NCBI RefSeq assembly: GCF_000002995.4
Contig: NW_025062477.1
Span: forward strand, 10,884,649-10,948,648
Reading direction: 5' to 3'
Source: Brugia malayi
Taxonomy: Eukaryota; Nematoda; Chromadorea; Rhabditida; Onchocercidae
Length of the DNA: 64,000 nt
Below, in pieces: positions 41,725-54,444 of the stretch (its first letter is position 1; every line of letters starts with the position of its first letter). The position numbers were made by a program, and so were the translations under genes. The notes below the pieces were generated by a model that ran no database searches, was not told the DNA's origin, and saw nothing but the letters and a program-made list of their open reading frames with translations.

Positions 41725-42557
41725 TCATCCAAATAAAAGTTTTGCAACTATGACGACGATATTGATAGCAATAAGAGGCACTTTAAAAAAAAAATGCTTT
41801 TATTTGAATATAAACCTATTGAAAAAATTATACTATCTAGTATCCTAATTAAATAATTTCTAAAATACAGAAAGGAAATTCCAAAAAGAGAACAAATGAC
41901 TTCAAAAAAAATATATAATAATAACAACTCATACTTTGACATTTATATAACTTGAAATTTTCGCTGCCATATTGCAATGACTTTAGTTTGAATACAAAAG
42001 AGATATTTCATGAAAAAGTATCAAATTACACTACGCTATATATCTATTACGATCATCTTATGATCTGTTCCGATACTTCATCAACTAAACAGTTGTAATT
42101 AACGAAAGATTAATTAGTCATTTGTTAATTACACACATACACACTAACCTCGCATAACTGTTTGTACTGCAGCAATAAGGTTCACAAGTTGCATTTTAAA
42201 AGATGATGGGTTCGTAACTTCGAACGAATTGCTTGGTACCGAAAGACCAACCTTGAAATATATTTTCCACTTCAATTTCATTTTATAAATTACCAACGAT
42301 CAAAACAGTTCAGTCTCTTCACAAAGATATCATACATTTATCCCAGCAATATTTACAACTCTCACATTCACAACTAAGTTATTAACTATAAATATCAGAA
42401 TAAATTCATTCTTGCTAGAAATAAAGAGAATGTGAAGGATTGAAGAAAAAAAAGAAAAAAACTCTACCTTATTTAAAAAACGTTCCTTATTGAGCACAGC
42501 AATTCCATTCAAAATAAGTAAGCCTGCTTCTAACAAACCATAAAATGAAACAAACAT
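41725..42557 (-). CDS. IER3IP1 / Yos1 homologue, 82 residues
   Basis: Small two-helix membrane protein needed for ER-to-Golgi vesicle traffic. Minus-strand exons are 42468-42557, 42149-42251 and 41725-41780 (TGA). Exon 1 gives FYGLLEAGLLILNGIAVLNK followed by ERFL, the family's first helix plus the conserved ERFL. Exon 2 ends in MQLVNLIAAVQTVMR, matching the conserved NLIRSVRTVMR. Exon 3 supplies the C-terminal helix VPLIAINIVVIVAKLLFG. The length of 82 residues equals the human protein. TTCTTGTTTAG lies about 14 bases upstream of the ATG, a likely trans-splice acceptor. It lies on the same strand 1.16 kb downstream of MAEA. Confidence 0.95.
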
Positions 42558-43712
42558 ATTCGTCCACTTCTAAACAAGAAGAAACTGTAAACAGAGCATC
42601 TTATTATGATTTCTTATTTGTTTAGCTAATAAGTTCAGAATATTAAAGTACGAGAAAAAATATTTACTTATTTACTAATCTTTATGCAACAGATACCGAT
42701 GACCAAATATTAAAATGTTTACTTTAATATATGTTAACCAGATAATTTCCAGATATATAATATTTATTTGGGATGCATATCATTTTTATCTATGTTTCTA
42801 TATGCTAATTAGTAATATTACAAAAGTTGATAAATATCAACATTATTCAAGTGTTATAAATATTGGTGCAGTGGACATTAATTTGAGTCTAATTTTTATT
42901 GTGCATTGAAATTTGATGCTGAACAAGCAGTACAAATCAACAAAATTTGAGAAACTGAAAAGAAACTTATGGTCATAAAAAGAAATACAAAGACGACATT
43001 GAATGTGAAACACAAGAGAAAAGTAATCCACAGATTAACACTAAATGACTCATAATTACATCAGCACACAGCATATCACGAATGTTAGATGAAAAAGATA
43101 ACACTGTTTCTTTTAAACCATATTATTCAAGATTAGTTTTAAAAATGAGTACATCATTAAAGCGATCAATCATTCCTAAACTCATAAACTATTCCTCATT
43201 TCTATAGTATCAAGATTAAGTAAAATTATACTATAAAAAATAAAAAAAAAGAAAAAAAAAAACAACTCCAACTACCAATCAGTAAATAATTGAAAATCCT
43301 TTAATTCTATAAAAAATTAATTAAAGAGTGAAAATAAAGGAAATAATAATGTGTACGAGATTTAACTTAATAAAACTACACGAAATTCAATATATTTCTC
43401 ACTGAATTAATGATTTAACATGCACTATCATTTTTTCCTAATAACTCAACTCAACATGGTAGAGATATATTGTTAATGTGTCAAATATATGGTAATTGGT
43501 ATACGTAAATATTGCTTGATAAAAAATAATCAGCACCAAGAAATATCCTAGAATAAAGTCGTTATGAGTCTGAAATAACTGAAATAACATCATCCCCTAG
43601 AAATATCACAAAACGATTCATGTGAATAGACGTAGGGAAAAAAAAAATGAAAGACAATATAAAAAGGATATATTATGTGTAAAGAAATCAAAAAAAAAAA
43701 AAAAAAAATGGA
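42558..43712. other. Gap between MAEA and IER3IP1
   Basis: Non-coding; likely MAEA 3' UTR and the IER3IP1 promoter. The open frames here (42715-42909, 42843-43031) are unsupported. The gap is much longer than the usual spacing inside a nematode operon, though filarial operons can be wider. Confidence 0.4.
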
Positions 43713-46700
43713 TCAAAGGACAAAAACACGCAAAAGTTGATTAGCGGGGTAAATTTCTCCCGTTCTAGGACAAACAATTTCATCTGATGCATTAAGCAAT
43801 TTTTCAATCGAATTTGCACCGTAAACATAACCATTTGGTAGCATAAATGGTTCATTATCATCATCCATTGGTTCTCCCGAATAAGCACACATCAATCTGT
43901 AAATAAAAAATGCTTGACAAAATCTTTTCTAAGACATTCTGAAACACGATCACCCGGTTTTCCAGAAAGTTTTCTAGAAATCAATATAATGCTGCCATAT
44001 CTTAATACAATAGAAAAATTAAATTAAATCAAAAAATGAATCAGCAAAAAAAAAGTAATGAGTTGAAAACCGCTCCCTTTAAAAATTACAAATACCATGA
44101 GAGAATAATTTCCACTAAATGATGATCCGTACCAACTATTTTTTGAAATTCACTAAATCGTATGCATATATCATATAATCCAGTATGGTAATTCAAATCA
44201 ACTATTATTTCATAAAAAACAAATAGAAAATGGGAATAAATTAGCAAAAGTTATTTGTAAATACATTTAGAAATCGAATACACTATTAATTTACCTTGAA
44301 TTAGAAACATGGGAGTGGGGTAAATCTTCCGCAAGTTCATGCATATCAGGACGACAAGTTGGACAACGAGAATCTGGATCCGGATGACACTGTGGACTTT
44401 TGTAAGCTGACAATCCCATACATAGACAAGCGTTAAAAGATGAATACTCCATAAGCTAAATGAATAAAATATGATCATGCTATAATTTATATAATAATAA
44501 ATAAAATGAGACCATGCATAATTTAATCACCAAGCATTATTGAGTACAGCAACAGTTGAATAAACTAATCCTATCAATAATACACATTTTAAATATGAAT
44601 CTAATATCAGCAGCATAACTATTATGTTATGGATATTATTTTCAATAATTAACCTTATAGACACGAGCATTTTCTTGTTTAAACAGTTCAATAAGCTGAT
44701 CCCAGCGCTTTTCACTAAAATATTCGTTGTAAGCACGACTTTTAGAGGGAATTCCAAAGCCAATGAGACCCATAACCTTCAAAAAAGAAAGCTGAAACTA
44801 TAAAACAAGCAACGGTTTCGTGCGTATACAACAGAAGAATCAGTCGACTGATTTGAAAACAGTTTCATGCAACATTTCACTTTGAAATGGTGTAAACATG
44901 GCTTCAAAAATTTTTAATCACAATAATGTGAGTTGATTAAAAAAAAAAAAAAAAAATGAATCTCGTATTACTTTAAGCAAAAAATCAAAGATTATAGGAA
45001 CTAAATATTCAAAAAGATGAGCTGCAAGAGTTACAGTTCAATTGAATACACTGAACACTTCACCGTTCGCCAATGAACCATTCTTCAAAAATTTCTACCC
45101 AAAAGTTTTGCTGATGTTAATGTTTAACCTATGCTCCTCTCCCATTTTCTTTCAGTTTATGTAAGCATAGAAGTCTGCAACGGAAGCAGAAAGTGGATTA
45201 CTTTCACAACTTGTTCGCTCCACTGATCTTTCGGCAAGTTGGCCAAAAATTTTCTGGCATAATGCACAGCCTCTAAACGATCGCCTGAAAAATCAGTTTC
45301 TTTTTTTTTCATAGTACTTATCATATTATAAACATATGAAAGAATTCAATACCTAATTTTATATTAATACAATGTCTAATTTTCACAGCAGGCAAATTTC
45401 TATTCCCCTAAAAGATTTTGCATATTCTCACTCTAAGTAGAATCTATAAATGAAGCCGGCAAAAAAAGATATTTGTGAGCTATAAAGAAGCTTACCTCGT
45501 CGTACCAATTCAATACAGTCCTGCAAGCGAACCGTGGTTTCCAGGGTGCTTTTCAGGCGACGTAACTTTGACTTGTTATCAGCAATCCATTCTAAACATC
45601 GGTCGGTCTCATGGCGCGATAAGCTATCTTCTACCTGTAAAATTTCCCAGGAAATTCATCCAATACCAGTTTCACAACGCACTAAATTACTCTTATCTGG
45701 AAAACCAAACCAAATATCATTAATCAAAAAGTATAAATTTCAGCAAATTGGGTCGGAAATTGAAATGAGTTCCACTTACCTGCTTCGCAATCATGAAAAC
45801 AGTTTTGTTACACATGTCTTCCACATTCGCTTGTTCCGCTAACTTTTGTGCAGTTTCGAAATAACCTGAACGTAACAAATAATCGATAATCAAGCGACTA
45901 ATGCGCTGACTACGCCAAGTTTCCTGCTTCAAAGCATCCGTCGTGTTAGCCTGAAAATATTACCAAGCCTCTTAGTTTAGAACTTCTACTAACTGATTCA
46001 TCACAATCTATCCAACATCGAGTGCAAAACAACTGCAAATGTCATTATTCATCCCATAATTATTTCATTTTTGAATGTCTGTTTTTTTTTTTACTGTATT
46101 CACTAAGATTATCTCAGCGTTTTTATGTATATTCAAAAACTCGTAAACTCACAGCATTAAAATAAATTATGCACGTGTTTTAACACATGGATGATTTCGA
46201 ATAAAAAACAGAAACCATGAAGTAATCTAACCCTTGTCTTCGATCCATATCGTGCCTCATCTCATCCTTTTCAACTGAACCATTTTCAGTATTGAACAAA
46301 AAAGAATAATATCATATGAATTAATGAACCTGCTGCAGATATTTGACTCGCGTATCCAAGAGATCAATCAATTCCATTTCCTCATCAGTGATTTGCTTAA
46401 ATGTACCAAAGAGTTCATCAAAGCGTCCAAAGTAAAGATCCATTTTTTCTTTAATCTGTAATTTTAAAAATCCGGATCAAACTTAAATGTATAGCCAACG
46501 TCACAAAATATTAACAAAAAATAAAGCATTGTATGCTGCATTGTAATAAGTAAATTTGAAAAAAATATTTTATCACCCTTCAATTTACCTCCGTAACTAA
46601 GTCACGTTCATTTGCTTGCCTTTAATCTTATTTCTGTAAAAAACCAAAAAAAAAAAAAACTTCTCAGCGCTAAAGACATGTGTCAGAATACGAGAATTAA

Positions 46701-47161
46701 ATTAAAAATCAGAAGGCTCATTAAAAAGTCTAATTGCTGAATTATTCCAGCAAAAATGCTATATTTTACATAAAAATGAAATATATATAAGTTATGAACA
46801 TATCAAAGAATTAGAAGCTTACATCACGTTTATAAATAGGCTTAGTTCCATCACCTTTCATAGCTTTTGCTACCAAATCAGCAGTTTCCTTCAAAAAATA
46901 ATTATTTTTTTCCATTGTTTTTTGTGATGAACGAAATCGTTTATTGAACATTTCATACGGTACTTTCAGTGATGTGTACTCGAGCGCTGTGATTTCATCT
47001 GGCTTTAATGGTTCCGAACTTTGTGCTAAATATGCAAATTGTTATTTTGAAATTAGAAAATATGAAATAAACGTCTTTCTATATTATTTATATATCATGA
47101 CAATAAATCAGTAACTATTATACGAACTTGAATCCTGTGATGGTGAACTAGAGGACATCAT
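43713..47161 (-). CDS. maea: MAEA homologue, RING subunit of the CTLH/GID E3 ubiquitin ligase, 407 residues
   Basis: With RMND5 it forms the catalytic RING pair of the CTLH/GID ubiquitin ligase. Nine minus-strand exons: 47128-47161, 46823-47025, 46330-46455, 45780-45950, 45496-45634, 45202-45284, 44654-44776, 44295-44455 and 43713-43896 (TGA), all in phase. EYTSLKVPYEMFNKRFRSSQ matches the conserved N-terminal helix. LisH is at about residues 137-165 (SRLIIDYLLRSGYFETAQKL). CTLH and CRA helices follow, including CLEWIADNKSKLRRLKSTLE. The RING-like region (from about 303) has CLCMGLSAYKSPQCH, CPTC and the MAEA signature MLPNGYVYG with VCPRTGEIY. It ends in LLRVFVL like the vertebrate YIM end. 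Length is close to human MAEA (396). Two adjacent ATGs open exon 1. Confidence 0.95.
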
Positions 47162-48524
47162 GAACTTATACACTTTCTTTTCTTTCAATTCTAATCGAAA
47201 ATACCAATACCTGTAAACAGATGTTAACACTATAAACTTGCAGTGTACCTTGCCAAACATAATCTGAATATATCAAAAGCACCAAAAATTTCAAATCAAC
47301 TATCATTCTATTTGATATAGAAATATAAATATTATATCTTTACACTCAGATATTACATTCAATATAACACAGCCAAAAAAAAAAAAAAGAAAAAAAAAAC
47401 TGGCGGAAAAGAATACAATGAACAACAAATTATAAAGATATTATTATCCTTTTTTACTCGACTATCGAAAACATTCACAAATAATCAATGAAATCGATCT
47501 AACAATTGTGTTACAAAGTAATATTTCCACAAAGAATCGCGTAATAGTTTTTTCACGTAACAGAAACGTAACGTAGTAAGTTCACGTATAAAACTAAATT
47601 TAAAAAAAAAAAATAATACGCATCTAAAAAAAAAAACTGAAAACCAGGAATACTTTAATAACATCGATATCCGGTCAATAACAAATCCGCGTAAAATAAA
47701 CAAAACACTAAACGCTAACTTTTGTTTTAAGAGTTATGCTATTTGTTGCAGCGTAATAGTTCTAATTACTAATAAACATACTCGTACGTAATAAACGTAC
47801 GATAATACATCTACACGTGATAGCATATCTCAGGGATATTACTATAATAACTATTGAATATGTATATCCTAACAAAAAACGTTAAAAATAAATCGAAATT
47901 ATGGGATAACGTTGTGATAAAACATAAATAATTTTTACACGTATCGCTCAACACGTAAGAATTACGTCAATTGTCTAATATTTCAGATTTTACACTTTCA
48001 TTTTTCTTTCCTCTTTCTCTCTTCTTCCCTCTCTCTCTTCATCTCTGTTTCTTCTTTTCTTTACATGTAATTTGCTGTATATTTTTAATAATTTTTAATT
48101 TACTATGTATTTTTAATTCAAATATGTACGCTTTCTTACAAGAAAAAAGAAATATTAAAATTAAATTTTAGAAAAATATTAAAAATTTAATAAAATTAAC
48201 AAAAAACGTATGAAAAATTTTTATTTAATATATAAAATATGTATAAATTTTTATTTCAGAAATCTTTAAAATATTGTAACTTTTAAAATTAAGTTATTAT
48301 AATAACTTACTGATTAAAATTATCAGTTGTTGATATACTGATTAACTGCTTCTTCATAGATAAATTCTGTATTTATATATGAGAAATAAAAAGATTGATT
48401 TTACTTTGTTGTTTTATTCTTATACCAGTAACTATGAGTAACAATTTGAAATATTGCTTAAAAGATATTATAATATCTTTGGTATTTACCTTTTAATTTA
48501 ATTTATTGTATTAAACTTACCATA
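47162..48524. other. Upstream region of MAEA and unassigned sequence
   Basis: No coding exon seen. There is a C/T-rich patch at 48001-48060. The first several hundred bases probably hold the MAEA promoter. Confidence 0.4.
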
Positions 48525-49840
48525 ACATCTTTTGATTTATGAGGTCACATTTTAATTTTTTTAAGTTTTCTTTTGATTAACCAAGTCATTTTTTTTAACT
48601 AATCAAATCATTTTTTGATTCACCAAGTCATCCTTCAATTTATCAAATCATCTTTTGATTAATGAAGTCATTTTTTAATCTATCAAGTCATTTTTTTAAT
48701 TCACCAAGTCATCCTTCAATTTATCAAATCATCTTTTGATTAATGAAGTCATTTTTTAATCTATCAAGTCATTTTTTTAATTCACCAAGTCATCCTTCAA
48801 TTTATCAAATCATCTTTTGATTAATGAAGTCATTTTTTAATCTATCAAGTCATTTTTTTAATTCACCAAGTCATCCTTCAATTTATCAAATCATCTTTTG
48901 ATTAATGAAGTCATTTTTTAATCTATCAAGTCATTTTTTTAATTCACCAAGTCATCCTTCAATTTATCAAATCATCTTTTGATTAATGAAGTCATTTTTT
49001 AATCTATCAAGTTATTTTTTTAATTCACCAAGTCATTCTTCAATTTATCAAATCATCTTTTGATTAATGAAGTCATTTTTTAATCTATCAAGTCATTTTT
49101 TTAATTCACCAAGTCATTCTTCAATTTATCAAATCATCTTTTGATTAATGAAGTCATTTTTTAATCTATCAAGTCATTTTTTTAATTCACCAAGTCATCC
49201 TTCAATTTATCAAATCATCTTTTGATTAATGAAGTCATTTTTTAATCTATCAAGTCATTTTTTTAATTCACCAAGTCATTCTTCAATTTATCAAATCATC
49301 TTTTGATTAATGAAGTCATTTTTTAATCTATCAAGTTATTTTTTTAATTCACCAAGTCATTCTTCAATTTATCAAATCATCTTTTGATTAATGAAGTCAT
49401 TTTTTAATCTATCAAGTTATTTTTTTAATTCACCAAGTCATTCTTCAATTTATCAAATCATCTTTTGATTAATCAAATCATTTTTTGATTCACCAAGTCG
49501 TCCTTCAATTTATCAAATCATCTTTTGATTAATCAAATCATTTTTTGATTCACCAAGCCGTCCTTCAATTTATCAAATCATCTTTTGATTAATCAAATCA
49601 TTTTTTGATTCACCAAGCCGTCCTTCAATTTATCAAATCATCTTTTGATTAATCAAATCATTTTTTGATTCACCAAGTCGTCCTTCAATTTATCAAATCA
49701 TCTTTTGATTAATCAAATCATTTTTTGATTCACCAAGCCGTCCTTCAATTTATCAAATCATCTTTTGATTAATCAAATCATTTTTTGATTCACCAAGTCA
49801 TCCTTCAATTTATCAAATCATCTTTTGATTTATTAAATCT
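48525..49840. repeat. Two-phase minisatellite: ten 81-bp units then six 60-bp units
   Basis: From 48631 to 49440 an 81-base unit repeats ten times, starting at 48631, 48712, 48793 and so on. From 49441 to 49800 a 60-base unit repeats six times. Both are built from one 20-21-base module of the type TCATCTTTTGATTAATCAAA: four modules per 81-mer (20+20+21+20) and three per 60-mer. The core TTTGATTAATCAAA is a perfect palindrome. Looser modules extend the array to about 48525 and 49840. Copies within each block are nearly identical. Confidence 0.95.
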
Positions 49841-50513
49841 ACATCTACCATATTTGAAAATACTGAATTAAAACGAATTCTGCAACCAAAATAATTCGCT
49901 TTGAAAAAAAAAAAAAAAAAAAAAAATAAATAAAATTCAGTTGACCATTATCCTTTACTATTTACTGTTTACTATTATTTTGAGAACTCATTTGACCGTT
50001 ATCTTTTATTAATCATTTTTTGAATTTAATTTAATTGTTATGTCTTATTTTTAGATTTGAAATTTCATTTGACTCTTATCATCTTACTGTTCAAATAATC
50101 AGTGATTACATATTATAATATTTATGAATTGTGTACTTTGTAATCTATATGAAAACAAAAAATGTGCATAGTTGAATATAATTATAAGATATTAAAAGTA
50201 AAATAATAAAAAGTAAAACAAGTATAATATAAAAAACATCATTTGAAGTCATTTTTTAATTTATTTAAATAATTTAAATGAAGACAGTAATGAAAGAATT
50301 TATAATTTTATAGTAAAATAACTAGAAGAAATTACAAATTATTATTAAATGTTTTATTTGTAACCATGGTAACCAATTTTAGCAACGAAGTATTCTTCCA
50401 TCTATTAGAACTATATTCTTTGTAAATATTATTCTTTTATAAAAATTTAATTCATTCATTCATTCTCTCATTATTATATTTTTAGAAATTTCCTTGCTAT
50501 TTTTGTCATTTTT

Positions 50514-50547
<34 letters not shown>

Positions 50548-50566
50548 TAGGATAAGTAATTTACAA
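49841..50566. other. Upstream region of the receptor gene
   Basis: Non-coding, with poly-A at 49903-49926 and poly-T at 50515-50542. The TTTTAATTTTAG at 50539-50550 precedes the ATG by 16 bases and could accept a spliced leader. Confidence 0.45.
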
Positions 50567-53500
50567 ATGAAATACATTCTATTAGATAATACCGGAATTG
50601 ATAATATGCTTAATGGTGCTAGAAATACTAAATTACAAACAACAACAATCATTGTAATTGGATTATTTGCTTTTTTTTCCACTCTACTTAACCTTATTCT
50701 GTTAATTACAATACTTTTAAGGTAATTTTAATTTATATTGTAAAATTTTCCAACAAAATTGACAAAAATTATTTGAAATTCGAATGATAAATTTGCTATA
50801 TAAAAGTGAAAAATCACTTTTTTTCTCTTTTTTTTTTATATAAAAATTTACATGAATTAATGAGAAAATCACATGAATATTTATTAAAATGACTTTTAAT
50901 ATATTATTTCCATCGTTATTCAGGCTTATTTCTATAAGCTAAAAACGAAAAATTAAACTTATTAATTTAGTTTAGGAAAAAAATAGTAATATTTTAAGTA
51001 TAATTGATTTTTTAATTTTTTTTTTTTTTAAAAAGTTACTGTCATTTTTTGGCGCTATTGATTAGTTATTTTTGTAGTCGAAAGCTTCGCTCAATTCAAC
51101 TTTTCATATTGTTTTGCAATTTTGCTATATTAAATATATTTGATATACTATCCGGTATGTTTATTCCAATTTTGTTTATTTTCAATGATAATTGGCTTTC
51201 TGATATGACAATATGTCGTTTGAGTGTCACCCTTGAACAGGTATATTTCATTATATTTTAAAAAAGAAAAAAATGGAAAATAATGAGAGTATATGCGGAA
51301 TATATTCCGGAACCTTTCACATACGTTTAAATAATATTATTAATATTCCATTTATTGATTGCTAAAGTTATTGAAATTATCTTAAATGATTAGAATTAAT
51401 AACTAGGTGTAATTTAAAGGTTTTTAAAACTTATTATATTTCAATATTTGATAAATATTTGATAAACTGTATGATAAGAAAATTTGTAAATTTGATAGTG
51501 AGAATAGAACTTAATTTTTCATCATACTCATCTATTATTGATTCATTTTCGTTAATCATTACATAACAATTGTCACTAACCCAAATATTTCGAAAAAAAG
51601 TTAAAATTAAATTATTATTATGCAGTAGAATGCAGTAATATAATCCAATTAAATACAATATAGTAATATGATAAGAGAAATAAAATAATAATAATAATAT
51701 ATAATTTTTACTGCTATATCACTTTTAATTGCTTCAAATTTTTTTTTAAAATATTTCAGCATTATTAAATTTCAGTATTTTAAATTTTAAAAAAAAATTT
51801 TTTTTTTAGTGTTTTTAAAAATTTCCAAAGTTATTTTGATGCATTACATTGTTTAAATATTTGAACTATTGTATCTCTAGATCACCTATATTTACTACAA
51901 ATCATTTCTAGTTGAACTGACATAACAAATACTAAAATATAATTACCTATAAATATACCTGTGTGTTTATTTGGATAATTATTATCAGTTCATATCAAAA
52001 TATCAATAATATGAATTTACAGTTTGTTGATATGGAATTATTAATGAGTATAATGCTAATGGCTATTGTACAAGCTATTCTATCATACTTTCCAAATCAA
52101 TTTATATTTAACAATTGGCGAATACTAACATTTATTATTGTTTTATGGCTAATAAGTATTTGTTTAGTTTTACCTATATTTACACATCACATACCTGTCA
52201 TACCCTCTGAATTTTGGTATAATTGCAACATTGACAAGTTAGCTTCTTTTTGAATTAATTTATAATTTTAATATAACAAAAAAAAAAATAATAATAATAG
52301 CAAACGATATTTGCTTGTAGACTTTTTAAACTAATACTACATTAAAATATTTCAAGTACTTAAGCCTTGCTGCAGTATCGTATTCTTTGCGCACTATAAG
52401 ACATTACCGCCAATCAAATCACATGAATTCAACATTTAGCAGACATATACTTGAGATTTTTAGTCTTTATTAGGAGACAATAGAACAATAAGTAATATTT
52501 TAAGCTTTTATGAATCTAGCAGATATCGTTTCTTGAATTGATATTAGAAAGATGAAAATGAGGGATAGAAGAAAGTTTTCAAATTTTAGAGGACAAAATG
52601 GGAACTTCAAGTAATAATTATAAACATTTCAACAATGACATTTTAGCCTTGAAATTGACATTTGACTGACAAATCAGATCAGTTCAATTAAATCAGATCA
52701 GTCATTTTATTTGCTACTGAATTAAGAAAAATGTTTGTAAAATATTAAAAAAAAAAAAAAAAAATAAAAAAAGCTTAAATAACAGTCTATCTGTTGCATT
52801 TCTCGACTAATTTGACAGTTGCAAAATAATTTCTACTATTATCAAAATCATCATTTATAAAATATATCAAAAATTATGATTAAAATATATCATCGAATTA
52901 ATTGAAATTTTTGTTGCAACAAAATTTTGAATATTTTGAAATTGATGTAGATCTATAGTTTAAATTAGAACTGTTTCAAATTTTTGTTTCTTCAAAAGTT
53001 TACAAATGAAAATTGAAATTATTTTAATTCATTTAAATTACTTAATAGCAGCATATATTATGATTATTAAAAGGAAAAGGAAAAAATAAAAATGAAAAAT
53101 AAAAATAAAATAAACAATAAACAATAAACAAATGAGCTCAATTATTTGATATAAATGTAAAATTGCAGGAATGTTCCAATTTTATATCCAATTGTATGCA
53201 TATTGATTTATAGCATTTGTCTCATTATTATACTAATTTGTCTGGCAGCGCTTTTGTCGCGTAATAATCAATACAAAGATCAATTAGTATCGATCAGATC
53301 AAATGAAAATTTATCATTCAATAGACATAATTCTTCGTTTGATTATGATTACTTGAATCATTTAAAACTTATTCTAATTCTTATCATTTTATTTATCATA
53401 TTTGATGGACCATATATTATGCTAAATTTTTTCATACAGGTATTTCTCAAATTTTTTATTGATATTTTAGAATTTTAATTGCATAATGAAATGTTATATT

Positions 53501-54444
53501 TGTAGTAAATTTTGCCCATGTATATTTTATTTTTGAATTTAAATAAAATTTTATCATTTCTATTTTATTTATTGTTTTTTCTAACCTTAATAACTTTTCT
53601 TTTTGCTTTAAAAAAAAAAAAAAGATTTTTTTTTTTTTGAGTATATTGAATAATTTAAATAATTTTTTCTCGTTTTGTCTTTTCTATTTTTTTCTAGTAA
53701 ATATTTATTTTCATAATATTTTTCAACTTTAATAATTATTTTAAAAAAAAAAAAACATTAATTTTTTAGTATAAAGTGTAAATTTTAGCATAAAAAGTTA
53801 AAATTTCAAAAAATAAAACTAAACTGAAAATTTTTGAAATTTGCAAAAAATTTAAGAATTTCTGATTAAAATGATTAAAATGTATTAAAGTGATAACAAC
53901 AAAATCAAATAAATAAATGATATACAAATGGATTATTTATTTATTTATTTGCTTATTTTATGATAGATAAATGTCATTAAATTGTAATTGAATCATTCAT
54001 TTCTCAATTACTGATTATAAATGAGTAAAAATGATGTATTCAAGTTATTAATTTTAGATACGAAATAGTAATGTGTTACTGACAAGTGATAATGCTTTTA
54101 TGGTACCACAAGATGCTTATATAATACTAAATTGGTTACGTTTGATGTATCCGTTACTAGCACCAATTTTGGTAAATAAATTTTATTTTATTTAATTACT
54201 TTAAAAAAAAAGAAAAAACAAAATAAAATTTATTTTAAAAATTATTTTAAAATGATTTTATCAATAATTACATGTTTTTTAATTTACTTTTTAAAATAAT
54301 TTTTATCAATAATTATAGATTTATGCAGTATCTGATAAAATTTGGCTTAATATAAAACAATGTATATTTTGTGACAGATCGGAGACAATTTCAATTCGAG
54401 ATTATTCAAATAGACAAGGCAATTTACCGTTGTTCATTAAATAA
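50567..54444 (+). CDS. Divergent rhodopsin-like G-protein-coupled receptor, 347 residues
   Basis: Six exons, 50567-50721, 51078-51240, 52023-52237, 53169-53439, 54058-54171 and 54319-54444 (TAA), give seven hydrophobic segments. TM1 is in exon 1; TM2 and the start of TM3 in exon 2; TM3-TM4 in exon 3; TM5, a 40-residue loop and TM6 in exon 4; TM7 spans exons 5 and 6. The extracellular pair expected of class A is present: NDNWLSDMTIC, with Trp and the TM3 Cys, and WYNCNID in loop 2. The TM3 end reads LSYFPNQF with no DRY. TM6 has FDGP in place of CWxP. TM7 has YPLLAPILIYA instead of NPxxY. Probably a nematode chemosensory or peptide receptor; the ligand is unknown. A short N-terminus carries no signal peptide. 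Confidence 0.8.

Noticed and set aside
43688..44763. Overlapping minus-strand frames in and around MAEA exons
   Set aside because: Alternate-frame shadows or exon read-through into introns of the MAEA gene.
45475..45842. Plus-strand frames of 82 and 102 codons
   Set aside because: Antisense shadows of MAEA exons 4 and 5.
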